The notes under the pieces: generated by a model
Database searches by the model: none
The model's input: the letters and a program-made list of their open reading frames with translations, nothing else
What the model was told of the DNA's origin: nothing
Program-made: the position numbers and the translations under genes
Shown here: positions 34,945 to 43,218 of the stretch, one piece after another
How the letters are laid out: the number at the start of each line of letters is the position of its first letter
How positions within the stretch are numbered: the first letter of the stretch is position 1
From: Gemmatimonadetes bacterium bin94
GTDB lineage: Bacteria > Gemmatimonadota > Gemmatimonadetes > Longimicrobiales > Gaopeijiaceae
DNA length: 64,000 nt
NCBI GenBank assembly: GCA_002238865.1
Contig: MPNE01000010.1
Span: forward strand, 1 to 64,000
Direction of reading: 5' to 3'

Positions 34945-36126
34945 ATGATTCCACGTAACACCTTTCCCGCAGTCACCACCGCACTGGATCGCCAGGCCGC
35001 GGTCGGTCTGATCGGCCCCAGGCAAGTCGGCAAGACCACATTGGCGCTGGAGATCGCGGAACGTCGCGACGCCCTGTACCTGGACCTCGAGTCGAGCACG
35101 GACCGGGCGAAGCTGGCCGATCCGAACCTGTTTCTCGGCCAATACGAGAACCGCCTCGTCGTGCTTGACGAAATACACAGGGCACCGCAGTTGTTCGGCG
35201 ACCTCCGCGGCCTGATCGACCGTGGACGGCGCCGGGGCCGGCGGACCGGGAGGTTTCTTATTCTGGGATCCGCTTCGATCGATCTCCTCAGGCAGTCGGC
35301 CGAGACCCTGGCCGGGAGGATCGAATTCGTTCTTCTCAATCCCTTCAGCGTGGCGGAGATCGAGCACGAGGCCCCATCCCTTGTCTCGTTGTGGCTGCGC
35401 GGGGGGTTCCCGGACAGCTTGCTGGCCGAGACGGAGGCGGACAGCACCGCGTTTCGCCGCAACTTCATCCGAACCTATCTGCACCGCGACGTAGCCGACC
35501 TGGCTGGTGTACGACTTCCCGCGGAGACCCTCGAGCGACTGTGGCGGATGCTGGCGCACAGCCAGGGGAGCCTCCTGAATGCGTCGAAGCTGGCGGGGAG
35601 TCTGGGCATCAGTTCGCCCACGGTGTCCCGGTACGTGGATCTCCTGGTCGATCTACTGTTGGTTCGCCGCCTGCAGCCGGTTCGGGCAAATGTTCGCAAA
35701 CGCCTGATCAAGACGCCCAAGGTGTATGTGCGTGACAGCGGATTGGTCCACACACTCCTCGGCATTCGCGACTACAATGCTCTGGCGGGACACCCCGTTG
35801 CGGGCGGGAGCTGGGAGGGATTCGTGATCGAAAACCTGCTCGCCGCCGCGCCGCCGGGCACGCGTGCCGGATTCTACCGGACCCGGGCGGGCGCCGAGGT
35901 CGATCTGGTCCTTCATCTGCCGGGCCGCCAGGCCCCGTGGGCGATCGAAATCAAGCTCGGATTGTCGCCCAGGCCAAGCCGGGGACTTCAGCACGCCCGC
36001 GAGGATCTGGAGCCGAGCCGCACATTCATCGCTGGATCCGGAGAGGACCGATATCCTGTCGCGCAGGGCATCGAAGTCATTGGAGTCCGGGAACTGACGG
36101 CGACCCTGATCAGCGGCGACGAGTAG
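34945..36126 (+). CDS. AAA ATPase with DUF4143 (copy 2, in inserted cassette)
   Basis: 393 residues, the same architecture as 30431-31597: Walker A GPRQVGKT (24-31), Walker B RLVVLDEIH, winged helix NASKLAGSLGISSPTVSRYVDLLVDLLLV (written here in parts: NASKLAGSLGIS, SPTVSRYVDLLV) and the C-terminal RTRAGAEVDLVLHLPG...AIEIKLG nuclease-like core. No Shine-Dalgarno; the start is set by the inverted repeat directly upstream. It is on the opposite strand to the sugar operon it interrupts and overlaps the 3' end of the nucleotidyltransferase gene by 17 bases. Flanking 82-bp direct repeats show it arrived by insertion. It is clearly paralogous to copy 1 but diverged, so not a recent local duplication. 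Confidence 0.9.
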   Translation: MIPRNTFPAVTTALDRQAAVGLIGPRQVGKTTLALEIAERRDALYLDLESSTDRAKLADPNLFLGQYENRLVVLDEIHRAPQLFGDLRGLIDRGRRRGRRTGRFLILGSASIDLLRQSAETLAGRIEFVLLNPFSVAEIEHEAPSLVSLWLRGGFPDSLLAETEADSTAFRRNFIRTYLHRDVADLAGVRLPAETLERLWRMLAHSQGSLLNASKLAGSLGISSPTVSRYVDLLVDLLLVRRLQPVRANVRKRLIKTPKVYVRDSGLVHTLLGIRDYNALAGHPVAGGSWEGFVIENLLAAAPPGTRAGFYRTRAGAEVDLVLHLPGRQAPWAIEIKLGLSPRPSRGLQHAREDLEPSRTFIAGSGEDRYPVAQGIEVIGVRELTATLISGDE

Positions 36127-37135
36127 CGTCCCACAGGCTCCGCGGATAGACCCCCGAGTCTGCCAGCCCCCGCAGGGATTCGGCCACTCCCGCATGATCG
36201 CCCGGGAAGGTGACGCCCATCCATCGCTCCCGGGTGGGCAAGACGGTGCAGCGCACGCGGCCGGCGGCGATGAGGTCGTTGATGGCCTCCGAGAGGTAGA
36301 ATTCACGGTCGAGCCCGGGATCGGCGGTGAGAAACTCGGAAAAGAGGCGTCGCAGGGGCCGCAGAATGCCCGTGACAGATTCGGCTTGGAATCTGTCACC
36401 AAGAGTGCCATCAGTCCGCTCTTGCCCCGGAAAACCCCAGAGATTCATGGAGACAGGAGCGCTCACGGGCACGTCAACAGGCCTTCCGGCCACGTCGCGA
36501 CCCCTGACCCGGTCTCCGGCGCGGCGGAGTTCCAGGCCCTCGGTCAGCCGCAAGAGGGCGCCCGCCTCGTCGACTTCGCAGATGCCCCGGGAGACTCCGC
36601 CGCTGTCGGAGAGGGTGACTGCGAGGGGGTAGCCGACGATCAGCGCGCGGGCGGAAGAAGCCGCGCGCCCGGCTCCGCCGGGCCGTGCGTCTGCGGACAC
36701 GGGCGCGCCCGTCATCGCCGCCGCGAGCCTCGCATACGCCCCGCGCCCGTAGAAGTCGTCCGCGTTGCAGACCGCGAATGGGCCGTCCACCGCCTCACCC
36801 GCCGTCAGCACGGCATGGCCCGTGCCCCAGGGCCGGGTTCGGCCCGGTGGCGGGGCGTCGACCAGGCCGGGATGGGTCAGATCCTGGTACGCGTACCGGA
36901 TGTCGAGCCCGGCCGCGACGGCGGGCCGAAGGTGCTCGTCGAAGTCGTCCCGGATTTCGTCGCGAATGACGAACACGAAGCGCGAAAAGCCCGCCAGCGC
37001 TCCGTCGTAAAGTGCGTAGTCGAGGAGCGTCGCGCCGCCCGGACCGATCGGCGTGAGTTGCTTGAGGCGGCCGAAGCGCGTGGAGGCCCCTGCCGCGAGG
37101 ATGACGAGGGTGAGGGGTGGGGTGGTGGTTGTCAT
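36110..37135 (-). CDS. Nucleotidyltransferase, sugar-nucleotide type
   Basis: 341 residues. N-terminal VILAAGASTRFGRLKQL is the GXG-RxG-xx-K nucleotide-binding signature of NTP_transferase proteins. GTGHAVLTA and CNADDFYGRGAY (Mg-binding DD) follow, as in UTP-glucose-type uridylyltransferases. Its C-terminal tail (LWDATRRR) comes from the cassette side of the 82-bp repeat and replaces the original tail LWDAPPIPPRDS found beside the symporter. Start overlaps the stop of the propeller lipoprotein (ATGA). With galactokinase it could charge a galactose- or other sugar-1-phosphate; the exact sugar is inferred. Confidence 0.85.
   Translation of the reverse strand: MTTTTPPLTLVILAAGASTRFGRLKQLTPIGPGGATLLDYALYDGALAGFSRFVFVIRDEIRDDFDEHLRPAVAAGLDIRYAYQDLTHPGLVDAPPPGRTRPWGTGHAVLTAGEAVDGPFAVCNADDFYGRGAYARLAAAMTGAPVSADARPGGAGRAASSARALIVGYPLAVTLSDSGGVSRGICEVDEAGALLRLTEGLELRRAGDRVRGRDVAGRPVDVPVSAPVSMNLWGFPGQERTDGTLGDRFQAESVTGILRPLRRLFSEFLTADPGLDREFYLSEAINDLIAAGRVRCTVLPTRERWMGVTFPGDHAGVAESLRGLADSGVYPRSLWDATRRR
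36125..36206. repeat. 82-bp direct repeat, right copy
   Basis: Matches 34751-34832 at 79 of 82 positions. Forms the functional 3' end of the nucleotidyltransferase gene; the cassette's own stop codon (TAG, 36124-36126) runs into it. Confidence 0.9.
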
Positions 37136-38370
37136 TGGGCGTCCGTCATGGGTTCTCGGGACAATGGCCAGAGCTGCACGTATTCGACGCCGAGATCGTC
37201 GTACGAGACGCCCAGGATGTAGTCCTCACCGATCTCCAATACGCCCAGACCCGGTGGAGTCTCGATCATCCCCAGCACTCGTCCTTCGGGGTCGAACACT
37301 GTCCAGGGAACATCCCCCCCTCCGGGCATCCGGTATTCCAGGACCCACAGACAGCCGGAAAGGTCCTGCAGAATCCACGAGAAGGCAGGATAGGAGTCGG
37401 TCACGGGCATGTCCCGCACCTCGTTCAGGGCACGAATTCGGTCCTCGTCCGGCATGGTGGCGTAGAGGCGGGTGTAGAATGCCTCGAGGTCCGCGCTGGA
37501 GGGGCTGCCCAGGTCACCGGTGCGGCGCACGATCCTGGCCAGCGATCCGTCCGTCCGGTACGCCTTGAGCTCGTAGCTGTCGGACACGCCCACCACCGCG
37601 AGCTCCCCCCACACCGACCCCATGCTGCGCCGCGCGAAGGGGTGGGGCCTCCCGCCCTGGAGGTTGCCGTCCAGGCCGAACACGGCGTACCACTCGGCTC
37701 CGGGATGCGTCCCGAGAGATGCAAGGACAGCGCCGTCCGCGCCCAGGACTGCCCATTCCTCCTCCCAGCGCGCCAGTCCGGTGCTCCCGGTCAGTGTCGG
37801 ATTGAGGCCGGCAGTCTCCTTCGCGAAGATCATCCCGTCCGGAAGCAGGCCCAGGAACGAGTCCAGACCATCGCCAAGGGGGACGTTGTGGCCGTGGTTT
37901 CCGTCGGCGTCGAAGATCGACAGCCGGGCTCCCCGCGGATCCGACGCCGCGATCGAATCGCCGCGCCATGAAGCCACCGCTGCCGGGCTGCCTCCGCCGA
38001 ACTCGCCGGGGCCCTCCCCAAACCCACCCCATGTCGCCAGATGGGCGCCGGACGGGTCGAAAATCCGAAGCTCGCTGGTGCCCGAATTGGCGACCACGAT
38101 CCTGCCGTCGGACAGCCTTGTGGCATCCAGGACGCGGTAGAGCTGGTCGGGTTCTTCGCTGTCGACCGACCCGATCGACAGGGACGGCTCGGACCCCACC
38201 GTCCAATCCATCCTCGACTCCGGCTCGGGCCGCCGGTTCTCGACGATGGTGACCCCGGCGCTGTCTTTTGCAACCGAGCTCGGAGCGCCCGGTGCACCGT
38301 CGTCCCCTCCTCCGCAACCCGACAGGATGGATGTCAGGAGGGAAGCGGCGATTGCGATGGTCGTTTTCAC
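37132..38370 (-). CDS. Six-bladed beta-propeller lipoprotein 3
   Basis: 412 residues from GTG 38370, preferred over GTG 38409 because it places the signal KTTIAIAASLLTSILSGC with its lipobox (C19) at the N-terminus. Opens with KDSAGVTIVENRRP and carries propeller strands like those of protein 17946-19241 (GRIVVANSGTSELRIFD, FGEGPGEFGGG, CLWVLEYRMPGGGDVPWTVFD, GEDYILGVSYDDLGVEYVQLW). First gene of the sugar operon, coupled by ATGA to the nucleotidyltransferase. It might recognise the substrate outside the cell, but no binding motif is evident. Confidence 0.85.
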   Translation of the reverse strand: MKTTIAIAASLLTSILSGCGGGDDGAPGAPSSVAKDSAGVTIVENRRPEPESRMDWTVGSEPSLSIGSVDSEEPDQLYRVLDATRLSDGRIVVANSGTSELRIFDPSGAHLATWGGFGEGPGEFGGGSPAAVASWRGDSIAASDPRGARLSIFDADGNHGHNVPLGDGLDSFLGLLPDGMIFAKETAGLNPTLTGSTGLARWEEEWAVLGADGAVLASLGTHPGAEWYAVFGLDGNLQGGRPHPFARRSMGSVWGELAVVGVSDSYELKAYRTDGSLARIVRRTGDLGSPSSADLEAFYTRLYATMPDEDRIRALNEVRDMPVTDSYPAFSWILQDLSGCLWVLEYRMPGGGDVPWTVFDPEGRVLGMIETPPGLGVLEIGEDYILGVSYDDLGVEYVQLWPLSREPMTDAQ

Positions 38371-38417
38371 GGGATGCCGGCCTTTGTCAAGTGGGCGGGT
38401 CGGTGCCACCCGAACGT

Positions 38418-40394
38418 CTATTCGTGTTGTTCACGCGCCTTGCCCGCAAGGCCCACCAGCTCCAGCAGCTTCAGGGCATTGGTCGACGTGGCGATACCGT
38501 CTCTCAAGCGATAGTCGAAGGTGAGTCGCCGCTCACCCTGGCCGACGGACTCGGTGAAGTGGACGGGGATGGCTCTGGCTACCAGGTCTTCCGCGTCGGC
38601 AAGAGTCAGGTCGTGGGTGGTGACCGCACCGATCGCGCCGGACGTGAGCAACATTCGCAGAACCGTGCGCGCGGCGATTCTGCGCTCGGCGCTGTTGGTT
38701 CCCTGGAGGACTTCGTCGAGAAGATAGAGGACACGCCGGGGAGGGCCCCGGTCGCGGTCGGGCACGGGCGGCGCAATAGCCGATTCGGCCGCATCCACCA
38801 CATGCTTCAGCCGGCGCAGTCCGGCCATGAAGTACGAAACGCCGTCCTCGAGGGAGTCCTCCACGCGCATGCTCGTGACGACGCGAAGCGGCGGCATTGT
38901 GAGCGACTCGGCGCAGACCGGGCTGCCCGCCTGAGCCAGCGCGGCGTTCAGCCCGACCGCCTTCAGCAGCGTGGACTTTCCGGACATGTTCGAGCCCGTG
39001 ACAAGGAGGAACGAGCCCGCCGGACCGATCTGCACGTCGTTGCGCACGCACACGTCCGCGGCCAGCAACGGGTGGCCCAGCGCCCGGGCGTGGATCGTAT
39101 CGGCGGTCGTGTCAATGGTCGCAAAGGTCCAGTCGGGATGGTCCGCGGCCAGCGCCGCCAGCGCCGCGAGAGCTTCCGCCTCGCCGGCCGCGTCGAGCCA
39201 GTCCCGCACCCGGGCGCCGGACCGCTTCTTCCAGCGCTCGAGCGCCGCCAGCACGTGCACGTCCCACTGCAGCACCACGGCGACGGGGAGGTGGAACAGG
39301 GGCGATTCCCGGATCTGCGCCAGGTCGAGGAGGCGGCGCAGCGCGGAAATCTCCCGGGGTGCCGAGCGCGAGCCAGCGCCGAGGCGGTCGCGGATGCCGG
39401 TCGCGTACTCGGAGCGCAGGGGCGCGCTCGCCACGTGGCCGAGAAGGGGAGCGTAGCGCCGCACACTCGATTCCCCGTCGTCGGCCTCTCCGAAAATCCC
39501 ACCGATTCCCTTCCATCCTTGCGCGACCACGATGCTCGATATCAGAAGTGGCCATGCCAGCGCCGGAACGGGAACCATGCCCAGCGAATAGAGAACGATG
39601 GCGGCCAGGTTTGCGGCGGGCAGAACGAATGCGGCCACCCGGAGCCAGATGCGTTGGGACAGCCACCCGTCGGTCTCGGCCCAGGCGAGGAAGGCCTCCA
39701 CATCCCGAGCCGCGTCGGGGTGGCCGAAAGTGGCTGTCTCCTCCGGGCCCGGTACGTCGCGACCGTCTACCATCAACCGGGCTTCGGCCGCCAGGCGATC
39801 CCGGAAATCGTAGGCGCCGGCCATCTCGCGCACTGCTTCCTGCCGTCGCGCGATCGCGTCCCCGTCCGCGGGGGCGAGAAGCCACGACTGCAGCGTCTTC
39901 CATCCGGGCCCGGTCCCGCATGCACCGGCAAGGCGAAGGAGGGAGGCCTGGCCGTAGACATCGAGGTCGTCGGCGAAGTCGTGGGCACGGGCCTCGCGGG
40001 TCGCGAGGTCGGGTGCCGCCGGCAAGCCGGACCAACGACGCTCAATCCGCGCGATGCCCTCCCGGTTGAAGTCCGCCATGGACTCGACGCGGCGCAGACG
40101 CCGTCGCGCGACCCGGTGCCGTGCGACCAGGATCACAAAGGCCAGGGTTCCGCCTGCCACGAACAGCCAGCCCGCCGTGCCCCGGCCCGATTGGAAGATG
40201 GGCCACGCACCCGCGATCGTAGCCGCGAAGGCGGCCAGTCGCAGGCGAATGTACAAACGAACCGAGCTGGTTTTGTCCGCCACCATGGCGTCGAAATGGC
40301 GGACACGTTCGGCGTAGAGGGCTTTGGGTGCCTCGGCGGATGCCGCGGGTCCCCCGGCGGATTGCGACAGGGGACCACGGGGTTCAGGTTCCAT
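38418..40394 (-). CDS. MutS-like ATPase with membrane segments
   Basis: 658 residues. The C-terminal third is a complete MutS ATPase: VTGSNMSGKSTLLKAVG (Walker A), MRVEDSLEDGVSYFMAGLRRL, VLYLLDEVLQGTNSAERR (Walker B) and TTHDL. The N-terminal mismatch-binding and connector domains of true MutS are absent; instead there are hydrophobic pairs at about 52-90 and 235-280, so it is a membrane-linked MutS homologue of the type seen in Bacteroidota and Gemmatimonadota. Its DNA role is unknown. ATG 40394 lies two bases from the divergent serine-hydrolase start; an inner ATG at 40286 is possible and would free about 110 bases for promoters. Confidence 0.85.
   Translation of the reverse strand: MEPEPRGPLSQSAGGPAASAEAPKALYAERVRHFDAMVADKTSSVRLYIRLRLAAFAATIAGAWPIFQSGRGTAGWLFVAGGTLAFVILVARHRVARRRLRRVESMADFNREGIARIERRWSGLPAAPDLATREARAHDFADDLDVYGQASLLRLAGACGTGPGWKTLQSWLLAPADGDAIARRQEAVREMAGAYDFRDRLAAEARLMVDGRDVPGPEETATFGHPDAARDVEAFLAWAETDGWLSQRIWLRVAAFVLPAANLAAIVLYSLGMVPVPALAWPLLISSIVVAQGWKGIGGIFGEADDGESSVRRYAPLLGHVASAPLRSEYATGIRDRLGAGSRSAPREISALRRLLDLAQIRESPLFHLPVAVVLQWDVHVLAALERWKKRSGARVRDWLDAAGEAEALAALAALAADHPDWTFATIDTTADTIHARALGHPLLAADVCVRNDVQIGPAGSFLLVTGSNMSGKSTLLKAVGLNAALAQAGSPVCAESLTMPPLRVVTSMRVEDSLEDGVSYFMAGLRRLKHVVDAAESAIAPPVPDRDRGPPRRVLYLLDEVLQGTNSAERRIAARTVLRMLLTSGAIGAVTTHDLTLADAEDLVARAIPVHFTESVGQGERRLTFDYRLRDGIATSTNALKLLELVGLAGKAREQHE
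40273..40306. promoter_or_regulatory. 34-bp dyad, copy 2
   Basis: TTGTCCGCCA, 14 bases, TGGCGGACAC: arms match copy 1 (9588-9621) and the spacing is the same. It lies in the 5' part of the MutS-like frame, about 90 bases upstream of the serine hydrolase, and spans the inner ATG at 40286. Could be the operator of this divergent pair. Confidence 0.5.
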
Positions 40395-40396
40395 CC

Positions 40397-41992
40397 ATGA
40401 ACATAAGCGATCGGCTCATCGTCACAGCGTCCGCTGTCATCTTCTCCTCGGTCGCGGTCTTCGTGACCGGGTGCGCCCCATCGGACGGGAGCAGCGGGGG
40501 GCGTCCGGGGACGGCCGGGGACGTGCCCGACCGAGTCGACGAAGTCTTCGCGGACTACGCCGCCGGCGACGGTCCCGGCTGCTCTGTCGGTGCAATTCGG
40601 GACGGGCGGCTCATCGGCTCGGCGGGCTACGGCATGGCCAATCTGGATCACGGCATCCCCAACGGCCCGACGACGGTATTTCGCACCGGCTCCGTCTCCA
40701 AGCAGTTCACGGCGGGCGCCATCGCGCTGCTTGCGCTTCGCGGCGACGTGGACCTCGACGCTCCCGTCCGACGCTACATCCCCGAATTCCCGGACTACGC
40801 CGATCCTCCAACGGTGCGCCACCTGGTTCATCACACGTCGGGGGTGCGCGACTACATCGTGCTGATGTCCCTGGCCGGCAACCGGGACGAGGACTACTAC
40901 ACCAACGAGGAGGTCCTCGCGGTCATCAACCGCCAACGCGAACTCAACTTCCCTCCGGGCGCCGAGTTCCTGTACAGCAACGCCGGGTACTTCCTGCTCG
41001 GAGAGATCGTCGCCCGCGTCTCCGGCACCTCCCTCCGGGACTTCTCTCATGAGCATCTCTTCGCCCCCCTGGGGATGTCCCACACGCACTTCCACGACGA
41101 TCACAACGAGGTGGTCGCCAACCGGGCGATCGGCTACGCGCCAACGGACGGCGGCTTCGAAATCAACGTGACCACGCTGGACATGGTCGGTGACGGCGGC
41201 GTCTTCACTTCCGTGGAGGACTGGGTCGCCTGGGACCGGAATCTGGAATCCGGGACGGTGGGCGGTCCCGAGTGGGTTGCTCTCATGCACCAGCGGGGCG
41301 TACTCGATTCGGGGGACACCATCCCGTACGCCTTCGGCATCTCGCACGGCGAGCACCGCGGCCTGGCCACGGTGGGTCACGGGGGCTCATGGGTCGGCTA
41401 CCGCGCGGGAATGTCCCGCTATCCGGACGCCGGCTACTCGTTCGTGGCCCTGTGCAACCGCTCCCGGATCGATCCGATGGGCCTCATCGCGGCAGTCGCG
41501 GAAATCTACCTGGAAGACCGGATGGAAGCGGTCGGGGAGGCTGCGGACGGCCCGACGCCTTCGCCCGGGCCCGCAACTGGCGCGGAGAGCGAGGCGGTAG
41601 CGCGCATCCCGGACCGCCACCGCTATACCGGGTCATTCTACAGCCCGGAGCTCGACGTCATCTATCGCATCGTGGAAGCCGGTGACGCGGGCCTGTCGCT
41701 GCGGGCGGGGAAGTGGCAGCCCGTTGCCCTGCTGCAGACGGAAGACGGTGTGCTCGAGGACGGACGGGGCATGACCCTTCGTTTCTCGGGATCGGGGGGC
41801 GGCCAGGGATCGGCGGGCGGCCAGGGGTCGGCGGGCGGTGTGGGGTCGGCGGCCAGTGCGTTCCAGTCGATGATGGTGGACGCGGGGCGGGTCAGGAATC
41901 TCCGGTTCGACAGGACGGGGGAAGCAGGTACGGCCAACCGTGTCCGCCCATCCGCACCTCCGTTCCAGCCTCCGGGACGCCCATCGCAGTGA
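40397..41992 (+). CDS. Secreted serine hydrolase (class C beta-lactamase fold)
   Basis: 531 residues with lipobox FVTGC (C26). SxxK is S99-V-S-K102, YxN is Y193-S-N195 and the third motif is GHGGSW, so the active site is complete. The family includes AmpC, D-aminopeptidases, esterases and penicillin-binding proteins; the last two hundred residues hold a lipocalin-like tail (HRYTGSFYSPELDVIYRI) typical of the esterase/peptidase branch, with a Gly-Ser-Gln tandem repeat (18-nt unit) inserted. The stop overlaps the P450 GTG start (GTGA, 41989-41992). Resistance to beta-lactams is not implied. Confidence 0.88.
   Translation: MNISDRLIVTASAVIFSSVAVFVTGCAPSDGSSGGRPGTAGDVPDRVDEVFADYAAGDGPGCSVGAIRDGRLIGSAGYGMANLDHGIPNGPTTVFRTGSVSKQFTAGAIALLALRGDVDLDAPVRRYIPEFPDYADPPTVRHLVHHTSGVRDYIVLMSLAGNRDEDYYTNEEVLAVINRQRELNFPPGAEFLYSNAGYFLLGEIVARVSGTSLRDFSHEHLFAPLGMSHTHFHDDHNEVVANRAIGYAPTDGGFEINVTTLDMVGDGGVFTSVEDWVAWDRNLESGTVGGPEWVALMHQRGVLDSGDTIPYAFGISHGEHRGLATVGHGGSWVGYRAGMSRYPDAGYSFVALCNRSRIDPMGLIAAVAEIYLEDRMEAVGEAADGPTPSPGPATGAESEAVARIPDRHRYTGSFYSPELDVIYRIVEAGDAGLSLRAGKWQPVALLQTEDGVLEDGRGMTLRFSGSGGGQGSAGGQGSAGGVGSAASAFQSMMVDAGRVRNLRFDRTGEAGTANRVRPSAPPFQPPGRPSQ
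41788..41859 (+). repeat. 18-nt tandem repeat, about 4 units
   Basis: Units at 41788, 41806, 41824 and 41842 of the form GGGRTCGGCGGGCGGCCA, the last two diverged. They encode a flexible GSAGGQ linker in the serine hydrolase and could vary in copy number between strains. Confidence 0.8.
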
Positions 41993-43218
41993 CACCCCGT
42001 GCCACCCTCACCGACGATCTCTTCGCCCCGGAGGTCATTGCCGATCCATACGGCTATTTCGGGCAGCTTCGGGAGGTTGAACCGGTGCACTGGAATGCCC
42101 GTTTCGGTCTCTGGCTGGTGACCGGGTACGACGAGTTGGTGTGGATTCTGCGCCACCATGAGCTGTTCTCGTCGGCGGTGATCAAGGAGGTGGCCGCGCC
42201 GGCCTACCCGCCCGTCGATCCGGCCGATCTTCCCCTCTTCGACGAGATCCGGGACTTTCGGGCGAATCAGCTGGTCGAGCAGGACCGGCCCGAGCACCTG
42301 CACATGAGGGGCGTCGTGCACGGGTATTTCACACCCAAGGCGATGGAACGGTGGCGTCCCTTCGTGCGCGCCGCGGTGGCCGAACTCCTCGACGGCGTGC
42401 GGCCCAACGGGTCGATGGACGTTCTGACCGAGCTCGCCGCGCCTCTCCCGGTGCGCATCATCGCCGAGATGATGGGCGTGCCCTACCGCGATCGGGATCA
42501 CTTGCGCGCCCTTGCCGACGGAATCCTCTACATCAACCGGGGTGAGTCCTACCGGCTCCGTCCTCTGATGGAAGCGGTCAGGGGGATCGTCGACTACGCG
42601 GCGCCACTGGTCGAAAAGCGTATCGGCTGCCCGGGTGCGGACTTCATTTCCGTGTTGGCGGAGGGCGAGACGAGGGGCATATTCTCCCGGCATCAGGTGC
42701 TGGTGAACACGGGACTCCTCCTCTTCGCGGGCCACGAGACGACGATGAACCTGATCTGCAACGGGATGCTGGCGTTCATTCGCAACCCCGACCAGTGGGA
42801 GCGGCTTCGGGCCGACCCCGAGGGGATGGCGCGAAGGGCAACGGAGGAGTGCCTGCGCTACGACCCACCGGTCAAGTCGACACAGCGGATCGCCGCGGAC
42901 GATGTGGCCATCGCCGGCAAGACGATACGCAGGGGGGAGCCGCTGCGTTGGATCATGGCGGCTGCGAATCGCGATCCGGCCGTCTTCGCGGACCCCGACA
43001 CCTTCGACATCGGGCGGCAGCCGAACCCGCACATCTCCTTCGGGTCGGGGATTCACTACTGCCTCGGCGCCACGCTGGCGCGGATCGAGGGACAGGAGAT
43101 CTTCCGCGGGTTGGCCGAACGATTCCCGCGCTTCGAGCTTGCAACGGACCGGATCGAGTACCAGCCCAGCCTCCAGTTCCGGTCGGTCAAGTCATTGCCG
43201 GTCAGGTGGGTGGCATGA
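41989..43218 (+). CDS. Cytochrome P450
   Basis: 409 residues from GTG 41989, chosen for the GTGA overlap with the serine hydrolase. I-helix LLFAGHETTMNL carries the oxygen-activating acid-alcohol pair; ExxR appears in EECLRYDPPVKS; the haem loop FGSGIHYCLG has the thiolate ligand C358. Length and the soluble N-terminus (LTDDLFAPEVIADPYGYFGQLR) are those of a class I bacterial P450 that takes electrons from a ferredoxin, and a ferredoxin gene overlaps its stop codon. Substrate unknown; no reductase gene is in the window. Confidence 0.92.
   Translation: MTPRATLTDDLFAPEVIADPYGYFGQLREVEPVHWNARFGLWLVTGYDELVWILRHHELFSSAVIKEVAAPAYPPVDPADLPLFDEIRDFRANQLVEQDRPEHLHMRGVVHGYFTPKAMERWRPFVRAAVAELLDGVRPNGSMDVLTELAAPLPVRIIAEMMGVPYRDRDHLRALADGILYINRGESYRLRPLMEAVRGIVDYAAPLVEKRIGCPGADFISVLAEGETRGIFSRHQVLVNTGLLLFAGHETTMNLICNGMLAFIRNPDQWERLRADPEGMARRATEECLRYDPPVKSTQRIAADDVAIAGKTIRRGEPLRWIMAAANRDPAVFADPDTFDIGRQPNPHISFGSGIHYCLGATLARIEGQEIFRGLAERFPRFELATDRIEYQPSLQFRSVKSLPVRWVA

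Noticed and set aside
38268..40400. Very long open frame on the plus strand opposite the MutS-like gene
   Set aside because: High-GC antisense shadow: the minus-strand frame has clear MutS motifs, while the antisense product has none and is Arg/Gly/Pro-rich. The same holds for long antisense frames opposite the amidases, asnB and the Asp-box genes.
40397..41992. Reading the serine hydrolase as an antibiotic-resistance beta-lactamase
   Set aside because: The SxxK, YxN and HGG motifs are shared with esterases and peptidases, and the lipocalin-like tail points to those branches.
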